Assembly: GCA_963751955.1 (NCBI GenBank)
Contig: CAVVWM010000001.1
Coordinates: 1-64,000, forward strand
DNA: 64,000 nucleotides
Reading direction: 5' to 3'
Source of the DNA: JABDIY01 sp963751955
GTDB taxonomy: Bacteria; Actinomycetota; Acidimicrobiia; Acidimicrobiales; SZUA-35
Each line of letters begins with the position of its first letter. The stretch's first letter is position 1. The position numbers and the translations under genes are program-made. Positions 1 to 8,050 of the stretch are shown piece by piece. A model generated the notes under the pieces. That model did not search any database. It was not told the DNA's origin and was given only the letters and a program-made list of their open reading frames with translations.

Positions 1-242
1 TGAAGAAAAACATCTCCTACACCACCTACCGTGATCTCAGCGAGAAGCCCGAGGTGATCGCCCTCATCCAGAAAGAGGTCGATCGCACAAATGAGAAGTT
101 TGCACGGGTCGAGGGGATCAAGAAGTTCCAACTTCTCCCCAAGGAACTTGATCACGAGGATGGGGAGATGACAGCAACCATGAAGATAAAGCGGTCATCT
201 ATGGAAGAACTCTTTGCCGATCTCGTGGAGGCGATGTACTGA
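1..242 (+). CDS. Long-chain acyl-CoA synthetase, C-terminal fragment
   Basis: The reading frame is open from the left edge (first full codon at base 3) and ends with TGA at 240-242, so only about the last 79 residues are present. The tail KFQLLPKELDHEDGEMTATM followed by a basic K-x-K-R stretch and FADLVEAMY is typical of the C-terminal subdomain of FadD15/FAA1-type AMP-forming fatty acyl-CoA ligases, which activate fatty acids with ATP and CoA. The stop overlaps the livH start by one base (TGATG), so it is translationally coupled to the Liv transporter genes. An acyl-CoA synthetase gene ahead of liv genes is a familiar arrangement in Actinobacteria. The substrate cannot be told from this fragment. 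Confidence 0.8.
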   Translation, partial: KKNISYTTYRDLSEKPEVIALIQKEVDRTNEKFARVEGIKKFQLLPKELDHEDGEMTATMKIKRSSMEELFADLVEAMY

Positions 243-1234
243 TGCTGTTCTTTGCCCAGGCCACTGCGCTGGCCACGTTCACGGGTGCGATCACCCGTGC
301 GATTGCGCTCGGCTGCATCTACGCAGTTGTTGCCCTCGGCTTCGTCATCGTGTTCAAGGCCACGCAGGTGCTCAACTTCGCTCACGGCGGAATCGCCGTG
401 GCCGGTGCCCTGTTCCTGTCGATCATGGTGAACGATGGAGGGTGGCCGCTGATCCCGGGATCCAATCCTTTCGTCGGCGATGAGCCCCCGGGTCTGTTGG
501 TGTGGCTGCTCATGCTTGCGATAGCAATGGCGTTGACAGCCGTGTTCGCCATGTTCCTCGAACGAGTTGCCATCCGACCGATGGTCGGCCAGCCTCTGTT
601 TTCCCTGGCAATCATCACCCTCGGTCTGGAGATCGCAATCTCGGCGTTCAACCGCGATGCGGTGAACACCCCGAACGCCCGGGCCCTCCAGATTCCCTGG
701 GGAACTGATTTCTGGGAGATCTTCGGAGCGAACGTCAACCACAGTTATCTGGCGGCAGTCGTAGCGGCAGCGTTTGCATTCGGCGTCGTGTTCTTCTTCT
801 ACCGGTCCCGCCTCGGAGTTGCAATGCGGGCGGTGGCCTTCGATCAAGAAGCCGCAATGGCTCAGGGCATCAACGTTGGCCGGGTCTTCCAGATCGCATG
901 GGGCATCGGAGGAGCGCTCGCCTGCCTCGGAGCTGTGATCTATGCGATGGCGCCGTTCGGTCCACAAGGTTCGGTGTCATCGGACCTTCACCCCGTTCTT
1001 GCGTTTCGTGCGCTTCCGGTGATCATCCTCGGCGGTCTTGATTCGGTTACCGGCGCGCTGATCGGTGGGCTCGTCATCGGCGGTGCCGAAGTGCTGGCGG
1101 GTCAGTACCTGTCGTCCTACACCAGCGTCCTCGGAGTGGGGTATCAGACCATCGTTCCCTACCTCATCATGCTGGCGGTTCTGCTGGTCCGGCCCTACGG
1201 GCTGTTCGGCACCGAAGAAATCCGGAGGGTCTGA
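242..1234 (+). CDS. livH: Branched-chain amino acid ABC transporter permease LivH
   Basis: 330-residue polytopic membrane protein with about eight hydrophobic segments. The run ALGCIYAVVALGFVIVFKAT near residues 20-40 followed by LNFAHGGI is the hallmark of LivH permeases, and the C-terminal part carries the cytoplasmic-loop sequence ALPVIILGGLDSVTGALIGG, which contacts the ATPases LivF and LivG. It forms one half of the membrane channel with LivM for uptake of leucine, isoleucine, valine or related compounds; Liv-type systems in Actinobacteria also carry urea, amides and other small solutes, so the substrate is inferred only. The ATG overlaps the upstream stop and livM starts 2 nt downstream. 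No frame problem is seen in this gene. Confidence 0.93.
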   Translation: MLFFAQATALATFTGAITRAIALGCIYAVVALGFVIVFKATQVLNFAHGGIAVAGALFLSIMVNDGGWPLIPGSNPFVGDEPPGLLVWLLMLAIAMALTAVFAMFLERVAIRPMVGQPLFSLAIITLGLEIAISAFNRDAVNTPNARALQIPWGTDFWEIFGANVNHSYLAAVVAAAFAFGVVFFFYRSRLGVAMRAVAFDQEAAMAQGINVGRVFQIAWGIGGALACLGAVIYAMAPFGPQGSVSSDLHPVLAFRALPVIILGGLDSVTGALIGGLVIGGAEVLAGQYLSSYTSVLGVGYQTIVPYLIMLAVLLVRPYGLFGTEEIRRV

Positions 1235-1236
1235 CC

Positions 1237-2528
1237 ATGGCATTCAATCGACCGCTCCTCCGTACCTCCTATGAGCAAGATGCAGCCATCCTCCCCACGG
1301 CCTTCCAGAAGGGGGCTATGGGACTCGGTGGCCTCGTCGTCTCTTGATGGGCTTGGATTTCCCTGTGCTCGGGGCGATTCCCCGGTTCTTCTTCGGCACC
1401 ACCTGGCTTGTGCCGTTCAACACCATGTTGATCTTTTGCGTCGCCGCCCTGGGAATCAACATCCTGGTCGGCGTCACGGGCCAGGTGAGCCTGGGACACA
1501 GCTTCTTCATGGGCGTCGGAGCTTACACCGCGGTCGTTCTCGGGGGCGACGGAGCTGGCGGAATGGCGTGCGTGCCCTTCCATGAACAGCTTGGCTTGCT
1601 GGAGAATACCACCCGCTGCGGTCTGGCCCTGCCCGATCTGGATCTGGCTACCAGCCTCAGCCATCGTTGCAGCCCTCACTGGCATCCTTGTGTCGCCGGT
1701 CGCGGTTCGAGTCCGGGGCCTGTACCTGGCCATCGTCACCGTGGGCCTGGTGTTCATTGGTCAACATGTCGCCGTCATGCTTCCCGAATACGCCGGCGAT
1801 GCCGAATCCGGTCGCCGTTGGCCTCCACTGGAGTTCCGCTCTGGCGTCGAACCGAAGCAAACGAAGACAACCCACTCGTCGACTTCAGTAACGACGGTAC
1901 GTGGTTCGGCTTTCTAGACCTCTCCGACTCACAGAAGACGTTCTTCTTCCTGTTCGTAATCGTCGTGGTTGCGACGCTCCTGGCAAAGAACCTCATGCGT
2001 ACCCGCACCGGACGAGCCCTTCAGGCGATTCGCGACCGAGATGTTGCCGCCGAAGTGATGGGTGTTCCCGAGCGTGAGTACAAGCGTCTCGGGTTTGCCA
2101 TCAGCTCTGCCTACGCCGGGGTTGGAGGGGCACTATTCGCTGTCAATCTGTCTCGTGTCGGTCCACCCGAATGGAACCTGCTGCTGGCCGTGGACTTCAT
2201 TGCCATCCTGCTCATCGGTGGTGCCGGCACGATTGCGGGAACGCTCATGGGTACCTTCTTCGTGGAGCTACTCCCCGACATGGTGGAGCGGTTCACCGAG
2301 TCCCAGTCCGAAGCTGCCGAGGGCGGCGGCGTGGGCGGGGGAATTGCACGTCTACTGCTCACCGACGGTTCGCCGAACGACTTCGGTGCAATCGCGACGT
2401 CGGCTCAGGCATTCGGCTGGCCGCTGCCGGTACCACTGTGGAACTTCGTTATCTTCGGCGTTCTGATCGTTGTATTCCTCATCGCCGAGCCACTTGGGCC
2501 TGTTCGGCATATGGTTGAGGATTCGTAA
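1237..2528 (+). pseudogene. livM: Branched-chain amino acid ABC transporter permease LivM, three frame changes
   Basis: LivM-like sequence runs the whole length but in changing frames. It begins at ATG 1237 (MAFNRPLLRTSYEQ), moves frame near 1335 to reach PFNTMLIFCVAALGINILVG and TGQVSLGHSFFMGVGAYTAV, moves again near 1636 to IWIWLPASAIVAALTGILVS and VRGLYLAIVTVGLVFIGQHV, and again near 1858 to NPLVDFSNDGTWFG and the rest, including FIAILLIGGAGTIAGTLMGT, the ATPase-contact loop. The pieces add up to a normal LivM length with no missing part. Because every piece is well conserved, sequencing or assembly error is as likely as true decay. If intact it pairs with LivH as the second channel subunit. 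Confidence 0.85.
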
Positions 2529-2606
2529 CTATTGGAAGGGATGGCCCTTCAGTTACTAGTTCGCTGTTGTACAAACAGTTATCTGCGAGACCTTGCGGTC
2601 TCGCAG
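2527..2606 (+). promoter_or_regulatory. Two hairpins between livM and livK
   Basis: The 142-nt gap between livM and livK holds two inverted repeats. The first pairs GAAGGG (2535-2540) with CCCTTC (2545-2550), flanked by AACT/AGTT that can extend the stem. The second is a perfect 10-bp stem, CTGCGAGACC (2583-2592) with GGTCTCGCAG (2597-2606) around the loop TTGC. Neither is followed by a T run, so they are not clear intrinsic terminators. They could act as processing or mRNA-stability elements that raise expression of the binding protein over the permeases, a common feature of ABC operons; that role is inferred. Confidence 0.5.
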
Positions 2607-2670
2607 CCAAGTCGCATCTCAGTTCCCCTACTGTGACGTGAAACCAAACCTGGGGAGGAAACCAACAATT

Positions 2671-4138
2671 ATGAGTACATGGAAGCGTTTACTAGCGCTG
2701 CTGTTTGCGTTCAGCCTCGTGGCTGCAGCGTGCGGCGGCAGCGATGAAGCGGGAGATGATGGATCAACATCTGACGACTCCGCTTCGAGCGACGATTCAG
2801 CATCGGCCGACGATGACGGAACGACGGAAGACGACGATGGCGACGACGGCGAGGCTCCGGCCGAGCTCGAGTCACCGGCGCCGGTGTCACCGACGAGGTG
2901 ATTCGCGTCGGGCTCAGCCCCGACCTGTCCGGTCGTTTCGCCGGCTTGACCACTCCCTATCACCGAGGCACAGAAGGTCTTCTGGGAGAAGGTCAACGCT
3001 GAAGGTGGAATCGCCGGTCGTCAGATCGAACTGGTGATCATCGATAACGCCTACGACGTCACCAAGAACATCGAGAACTACGCCGTGCTGTCCCAGGAAG
3101 GACCTGAAGGTGTCGTGATGATCAGCGAAGTCGACCGGTTCGCCCCACACCTCGGCTATCGCCGCCGATGCTGACGACGACGACATGGTTGTCGTCCCGC
3201 TGAGCTGGTACTCCGGCTGGGCCGACCCCGACTTCGGTGGCGCCATCTTCGAGGCTTACGCCAACTACTGCATCGAGTCGATGAACGGTGTTGAGTTCCT
3301 CAAGGACAAGGTCGAAGCAAACGGCGACACACCCAAGCTGGCAGTCATCGGCTACCCCGGTGAGTACGGACAGGACGGATCGGTCGGTGCCAAGCTTGCC
3401 GCCGAGGCACTCGGTATCGAGATCGTATTCGACGGTGAGGGACAGATACCTCCCGGGCCAGGATCAGACTGGCGTGATCAGCCAGCTCGTCGGCTCGGGC
3501 GCCAACATGGTGTGGGTGACGGCGGGACCAGCCGACCTCGGCGCCATCTTCGGCGGTGCGGTTGCGCAGGGCTTCGACGCCTTCTGGAGCGGAAACAGCC
3601 CGTCCTACAGCCCAGCCCTTCTGGGTGGCGACCTCGGCCCCGGCTCTCGACCAGTTCTACACCCACTCCACCTACACCACACTGTGGGACTCCAACGACT
3701 CTGTCGGCATGGTCGACATGATCGCCACCATGACCGCCGACGCGTCCCGACGATCTGCATTCAGGACGTATACGTCTGGGGCTGGACCAAGGGTATATTC
3801 GCAAAGTCCGTGCTCGATCAGGCTGTGGCGAACGGCGACATCACCCGGGCCGGCGTCCGTCAGGCCGCCTCCGAGGTCACAGGTCGACTTCCAGGGTCTC
3901 GCTCCCGACCAGAACTGGACGGGCGATCCGAACGACTTCATCGTTCGGGAGACCTACATGTACGACGTCGATCTGTCGGCTTTCAACCAGGTTTCGATGG
4001 CCGACTATGCGGCACTCGATGACAAGAGCACCGCTGGCACTGGCTCGTCGCTGATCGGAGGGCTACGGACCGTTCGTTTCGGCACCGGCTGCAGCGTTCG
4101 AATTCACCGAGCCGTGCTTCGTTTCAGCGGAGTCCTGA
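2671..4138 (+). pseudogene. livK: Branched-chain amino acid ABC transporter substrate-binding lipoprotein (LivK-type), about eight frame changes
   Basis: ATG 2671 follows a good ribosome site (GGGGAGGAAAC, 2652-2662). The N-terminus has a lipoprotein signal (LLALLFAFSLVAAACGG) and a long Asp/Ser-rich linker. After that the type-1 periplasmic binding fold continues in changing frames, with shifts near 2880, 2955, 3145, 3455, 3645, 3745, 3885 and 4056. Recognisable pieces are VFWEKVNAEGGIAGRQIELV, KLAVIGYPGEYGQDGSVGAK, GVISQLVGSGANMVWVTAGP, DVYVWGWTKGIFAKSVLDQA and the end EGYGPFVSAPAAAFEFTEP, finishing at TGA 4136-4138. Nothing is deleted on a large scale. Either the gene is decaying or this stretch has poor base accuracy; the clustering with livM favours the latter. 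Confidence 0.85.
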
Positions 4139-4151
4139 TGTAGTTCGCTGA

Positions 4152-4186
4152 AGACCGGGTCCGCTCTTTGCGGGCGGGTCCGGTCT
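4152..4186 (+). terminator. Hairpin after livK (attenuator or stability element)
   Basis: AGACCGG (4152-4158) pairs with CCGGTCT (4180-4186), and an inner TCCGC/GCGGG pairing closes a TCTTT loop. It lies 14 nt after the livK stop and 33 nt before the livF start. There is no T run afterwards, so partial termination or 3' end protection of livK mRNA is more likely than full termination. Confidence 0.5.
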
Positions 4187-4218
4187 CCGGCGTGTTGCAT
4201 AAGGGGAAGAGGGCTTAG

Positions 4219-5024
4219 ATGCTCGAGATTTCTAATCTGGAAGTTGTCTACAACGACGTCATTCTGGTGTTGCGGGGTTGTCGATTCCTGTGCCCGACGG
4301 GTCGGTTGTGGCATTGCTGGGCTCGAACGGTGCCGGGAAGACCACCACGGCTCGAGCCGTCACCGGGCTTCTCGGCGTTCACGAAGGTGATGTCACGAAG
4401 GGTTCGATCACGTGGAAGGGTGAGGACATCACGCACTCTGATCCTGCCAGCATCGTGAAGTCTGGCATCTCCCAGGTGATGGAAGGTCGCCGTTGCTTCG
4501 GCGAACTCACGGTCGATGAGAACCTTGCGACCGGAGCGTTCACCAACCGGGCCAATCAGAAGGAGAGCTACGACCGGGTGATGCACCTGTTCCCTCGCCT
4601 GGGCGAGCGGCGTGATCAGTTGGCCGGCTACATGTCAGGTGGCGAGCAACAGATGCTGGCGATCGGGCGAGCGCTCATGAGCGGCCCGGAGTTGCTCATT
4701 CTCGACGAGCCATCGTTGGGTCTGGCGCCGCTGCTGGTGCAGCAGGTTCGCGACGTGATCAAGGAGATCAACGAGATCGGCACGTCGATCCTGCTGATCG
4801 AACAGAACGCGATGATGGCGCTGTCCATCGCCAACACCGGCTACATCATGGAGAACGGCAAGATCGTGATGGACGGCGACGCCCAGAAACTCCTCGGCGA
4901 CGAGGATGTGAAGGAGTTCTACCTCGGCCTCCACGGCGGCGATGACGACGAGCACCTCGACGGGGGTCGGAAGTCCTTCAAGAACGTCAAACACTACAAG
5001 CGCAAGAAGAAGTGGGCATCATGA
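4219..5024 (+). CDS. livF: Branched-chain amino acid ABC transporter ATP-binding protein LivF (one frame change)
   Basis: Starts at ATG 4219 (MLEISNLEVVYNDVILVLRG), with an AGGG-containing ribosome site upstream. A single-base change at the GGGG run near 4275 puts the remainder (LSIPVPDGSVVALLGSNGAG onward) in another frame. The ATPase shows Walker A GSNGAGKTTT, signature SGGEQQMLAIGRAL, Walker B LLILDEPSLGLAPLL and the H-loop-position IEQN typical of LivF. The C-terminus is extended by an acidic then lysine-rich tail ending RKKKWAS. Together with LivG it energises the LivHM channel. The next gene starts inside its stop (ATGA), so livF and livG are coupled. The single shift is probably a sequence error. 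Confidence 0.9.
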
Positions 5025-5842
5025 GCAACCAAACCGTTGTCGGCGGACCTCTACTCGAGGTTGAGGACATCACGCTTCGCTTCGGCGGTGTCACCGCCAT
5101 CGACGGTGTTGGCTTTCACGTCAACCCCGAAGAGCTCTTCGCCATCATCGGCCCCAACGGCGCCGGGAAGACATCGGTCTTCAACTCGATCTCCCAGGTC
5201 TACAAGCCCCAGGAGGGCGACATCCGGTGGAAGGGCAAATCGATCATGGGATACCGACCCGACGCCGTCGCGCGGCTCGGAATCGCCCGCACCTTCCAGA
5301 ACATCGCCCTGTTCGGCAACATGACCGTGATCGACAACATTCTCACCGGTCGCCACATCCAGATGAAGGAATCGTGGTTTGCCGGGATGAAGTGGTTCGG
5401 CGCAGCCAAGAAAGAAGAGATGGCCAACCGGGAACGGGTAGAGGACATCATCGACTTTCTGGAGATCCAGCCACACCGGAAGATGCCGGTAGCACTGCTG
5501 CCCTACGGAATTCAGAAACGGGTCGAGCTCGGTCGAGCTCTGGCGATGGATCCCGATCTGTTGCTGCTCGATGAGCCCGTCGCGGGTATGAACCTCGAAG
5601 AAACCGAGGACATGGCTCGGTTCATCCTCGACATCCGCTCCGAGCTCGGCATCTCCATGGTCCTGGTCGAACACGATATGGGTCTGGTCATGGACATCGC
5701 CGACCGGATCCTGGTGGTTGATTTCGGCAAGCCGATCGGCACCGGCCTGCCTGAAGAAGTGCAGGCCAATCCCGACGTGATTGCTGCCTACCTCGGCGAG
5801 GACTTCACCGCCGATTCCGGCTCCGGATCCGCCTTCACCTAA
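5021..5842 (+). CDS. livG: Branched-chain amino acid ABC transporter ATP-binding protein LivG
   Basis: 273 residues from ATG 5021, chosen because it overlaps the livF stop as ATGA; a GTG three codons earlier is also possible. Walker A GPNGAGKTS at about residues 44-52, LivG-type signature LPYGIQKRVELGRAL, Walker B LLLLDEPVAGMN, and VLVEHDMGLVMDIADRILVV with the switch histidine. It is the second ATPase of the Liv importer and acts at the inner face of the membrane. It is the last gene of the liv unit, followed by a strong symmetrical hairpin at 5883-5905. Confidence 0.95.
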   Translation: MSNQTVVGGPLLEVEDITLRFGGVTAIDGVGFHVNPEELFAIIGPNGAGKTSVFNSISQVYKPQEGDIRWKGKSIMGYRPDAVARLGIARTFQNIALFGNMTVIDNILTGRHIQMKESWFAGMKWFGAAKKEEMANRERVEDIIDFLEIQPHRKMPVALLPYGIQKRVELGRALAMDPDLLLLDEPVAGMNLEETEDMARFILDIRSELGISMVLVEHDMGLVMDIADRILVVDFGKPIGTGLPEEVQANPDVIAAYLGEDFTADSGSGSAFT

Positions 5843-5882
5843 CCCCCACCTACCCCGGTCTTTGCGGCTGAAATTTCGTGGG

Positions 5883-5905
5883 TGGCCCACAATCTTTGTG
5901 GGCCA
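5883..5905. terminator. Perfect 10-bp hairpin between convergent genes
   Basis: TGGCCCACAA (5883-5892) and TTGTGGGCCA (5896-5905) form a perfect stem with a 3-nt loop. It lies between the end of livG (plus strand) and the end of the AbiEi/DUF559 gene (minus strand). There is no long T run on either side, so a bidirectional termination or mRNA-end role is inferred from position and stability only. Confidence 0.55.
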
Positions 5906-5943
5906 GCGACGTTAGAACCGCACCTTTGTGGTGACCGACGGAA

Positions 5944-6945
5944 TTAGGACGGCCGCCGATCGACGGTACGTCGTTCGATCCAGAATCGGTAACGGATCGG
6001 TTCGAGCATCACGCGGCGTTCGGCCTCGGCGTAGGCCTGACGGGAGGAATCCATGACGAATCCGGCTTCGAGCCGGTTTTGATCTGCTGTGAATTCGAGG
6101 ACTATCAGGCCCATGTTTCGGAGCCTCTGGCGCTGAGCGCGATCTTTGTTTGTCTGACGCCGACGCGAGCCGTGGTAGGTGAAGCCGTCGAGGAAGGCGA
6201 CGAGGGGTACGTCGAACGACAGATCGACCTGGGCGATGAAGTCTCCGTTGTGATCGAAGACCCGTTCTTCGAAGAATGGATATGGCAGACCAGCCGAATG
6301 GACGATCGACGCAGCTCGACGGCTCTCGTGACCGATCGCCGGCGTGTCGACGGCACTGGGGTGTTCGAGGGCACGTCGGAATCGAACGGTTCCGTCTCGT
6401 CCTCGGCGGGCATGGCGCTTGAGGCACGCAACCAGAGCAGCATGGTTGGTGAGGTTCTTGCGGCGGGCGCAGTCGATGAGCGAGAGGATGACCCATTGGG
6501 CAGTCTCAACTGCTGCCACGTCCATGATTGTCCGCTCCACACCGGACACGGGAAGCCCATCAATAGTACGAAGGTCACGCGTGGCTAGTTGTGTGGACTC
6601 GTGCACCTCGATCTCCGCGGAAACGATGTGGGCTCCCTGACGAACGGTCACCTCGGGAGTGTGCTTTCCGAACATTGGCTCAAGTCCGTGCAGCCTGGCT
6701 GCGTGCCAGTGGCTCACGTGGCCGTTGCCGGCAAGGATTATGGCCCAGATCTTCATCCGTTCAGATTCTTCGAAGAGCGAGTGTCGATAGACACCGCGCT
6801 GTACCCCGCACCACTGTCCCTTTGCCAGCCGGTACTCAATCTGTCTCGGGGACATCCCTACGGCGCGAGCCTGTGCCGTGGTGATGATTCCTGCCTGACG
6901 CTTGAAGATGTCGAGAAGACACGCGTCCAATTCCGATTTGTCCAT
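5944..6945 (-). CDS. AbiEi antitoxin-like N-terminal domain fused to a DUF559 (PD-(D/E)XK-like) domain
   Basis: 333 residues from ATG 6945 (MDKSELDACLLDIF); an in-frame ATG at 6996 would add 17 residues. I chose the shorter form because family members begin just before the helix that precedes GIITTAQARAVGMSPRQIEY. Residues 10-60 form the winged-helix-like domain found in AbiEi type IV antitoxins and in many actinobacterial proteins. The C-terminal third has the DUF559 pattern, DFIAQVDLSFDVPLVAFLDG then FTYHGSRRR and LRNMGLIVLEF, related to Vsr-like nucleases. No AbiEii toxin partner is next to it. Its role is unknown; a defence or DNA-repair function is possible but unproven, since such proteins are very common in Actinobacteria. 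Confidence 0.75.
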   Translation of the reverse strand: MDKSELDACLLDIFKRQAGIITTAQARAVGMSPRQIEYRLAKGQWCGVQRGVYRHSLFEESERMKIWAIILAGNGHVSHWHAARLHGLEPMFGKHTPEVTVRQGAHIVSAEIEVHESTQLATRDLRTIDGLPVSGVERTIMDVAAVETAQWVILSLIDCARRKNLTNHAALVACLKRHARRGRDGTVRFRRALEHPSAVDTPAIGHESRRAASIVHSAGLPYPFFEERVFDHNGDFIAQVDLSFDVPLVAFLDGFTYHGSRRRQTNKDRAQRQRLRNMGLIVLEFTADQNRLEAGFVMDSSRQAYAEAERRVMLEPIRYRFWIERRTVDRRPS

Positions 6946-7161
6946 GGTCCCCGTTGATTGCAGCGACGGGATCCGCTCGTAACGAGCGATGGGCAAACTT
7001 CACGCTTGCGAGGCGACCAGTGGCGGTCTGCGAGAACCATATCGATGGGGGACAGCAATGCCACGGCATCGTTCAAATTCCGTTGTTGTCCCCCAAAAGC
7101 TTCAAATTACGTCGATGACTGACAGAAAATGTAGGTCGCTCACGAAATTTGAGGGGAGGGG

Positions 7162-7938
7162 TTAGAGAATTTGGGAGAGGAAGAGTTTGGTGCGGTCGGA
7201 CTTGGGGTTGGTGAAGAAGCCCTCGGGCTCGTTGATCTCGATCACGTCGCCTTCTTCCATGAACACCAGTCGGTCGGCGACCTCGCGGGCGAATCCCATC
7301 TCGTGGGTGACCACCACCATGGTCATGCCGCTTTCAGCGAGGGTCTTCATGACGTCGAGCACTTCGGAAATCATCTCGGGGTCCAACGCCGACGTGGGCT
7401 CGTCGAACAACATGATGTTGGGTTCCATTGCCAACGAGCGGGCGATCGCCACACGCTGCTGCTGGCCACCTGAGAGCTGGCCGGGGAACTTGTTGGCCTG
7501 CTCGGGTATCCCGACCCGGGTGAGAAGTTCTTGGGCCAAGGTCTCGGCCTCTGCTTTGGCCTTCTTGCGTACCCAGATGGGAGCCAGCGTGATGTTGTCG
7601 AGCACGGTGAGATGGGGGAAGAGGTTGAACTGCTGGAACACCATCCCTACTTCAGACCGGATCTTGTCGATGTTGCGCAGGTCGTTGGTGAGTTCGATTC
7701 CATCGACGATGATGTCGCCCTCTTGATGCACCTCGAGACGATTGATACAGCGGATGAGCGTGGACTTGCCTGACCCCGATGGGCCCAGCACCACCATGAC
7801 CTCTTTCTCCTTGACTGTAAGGTCGACACCTTTGAGCGCTTGGAAATCGTCAAACCACTTCTTGACGCCGCGACACACGATCATGTCTTTGCGGGCGGCA
7901 AGCTCAGGGCTCATTGCATTTTCATCGAGCACGGTCAT
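7162..7938 (-). CDS. aapP: Polar amino acid ABC transporter ATP-binding protein (AapP/GlnQ type)
   Basis: 258 residues from ATG 7938, preceded by a good ribosome site (AAAGGATC). A longer in-frame start at 7974 lacks one. Walker A GPSGSGKST at about residues 51-59, signature LSGGQQQRVAIARSLA, Walker B NIMLFDEPTSALDPE and the switch region VVTHEMGFAREVADRLVFM mark the HisP/GlnQ/AapP family. It drives uptake of polar amino acids such as glutamate, glutamine or aspartate with the two permeases and the binding lipoprotein encoded just upstream on the same strand. It is the last gene of that four-gene unit. Confidence 0.95.
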   Translation of the reverse strand: MTVLDENAMSPELAARKDMIVCRGVKKWFDDFQALKGVDLTVKEKEVMVVLGPSGSGKSTLIRCINRLEVHQEGDIIVDGIELTNDLRNIDKIRSEVGMVFQQFNLFPHLTVLDNITLAPIWVRKKAKAEAETLAQELLTRVGIPEQANKFPGQLSGGQQQRVAIARSLAMEPNIMLFDEPTSALDPEMISEVLDVMKTLAESGMTMVVVTHEMGFAREVADRLVFMEEGDVIEINEPEGFFTNPKSDRTKLFLSQIL

Positions 7939-8050
7939 GGAAGATCCTTTCGATCTGTCGTACCAGGTATACACCGGTCAGGTTCTGTCGTACACAACCA
8001 ACCCAAGGTCCGGGGCGGATACCGACTTTGCGTGGTGGAAGGCGTGGGGT

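Noticed and set aside
5051..5890. 279-residue open frame opposite livG
   Set aside because: Antisense to a complete LivG ATPase; no independent evidence.
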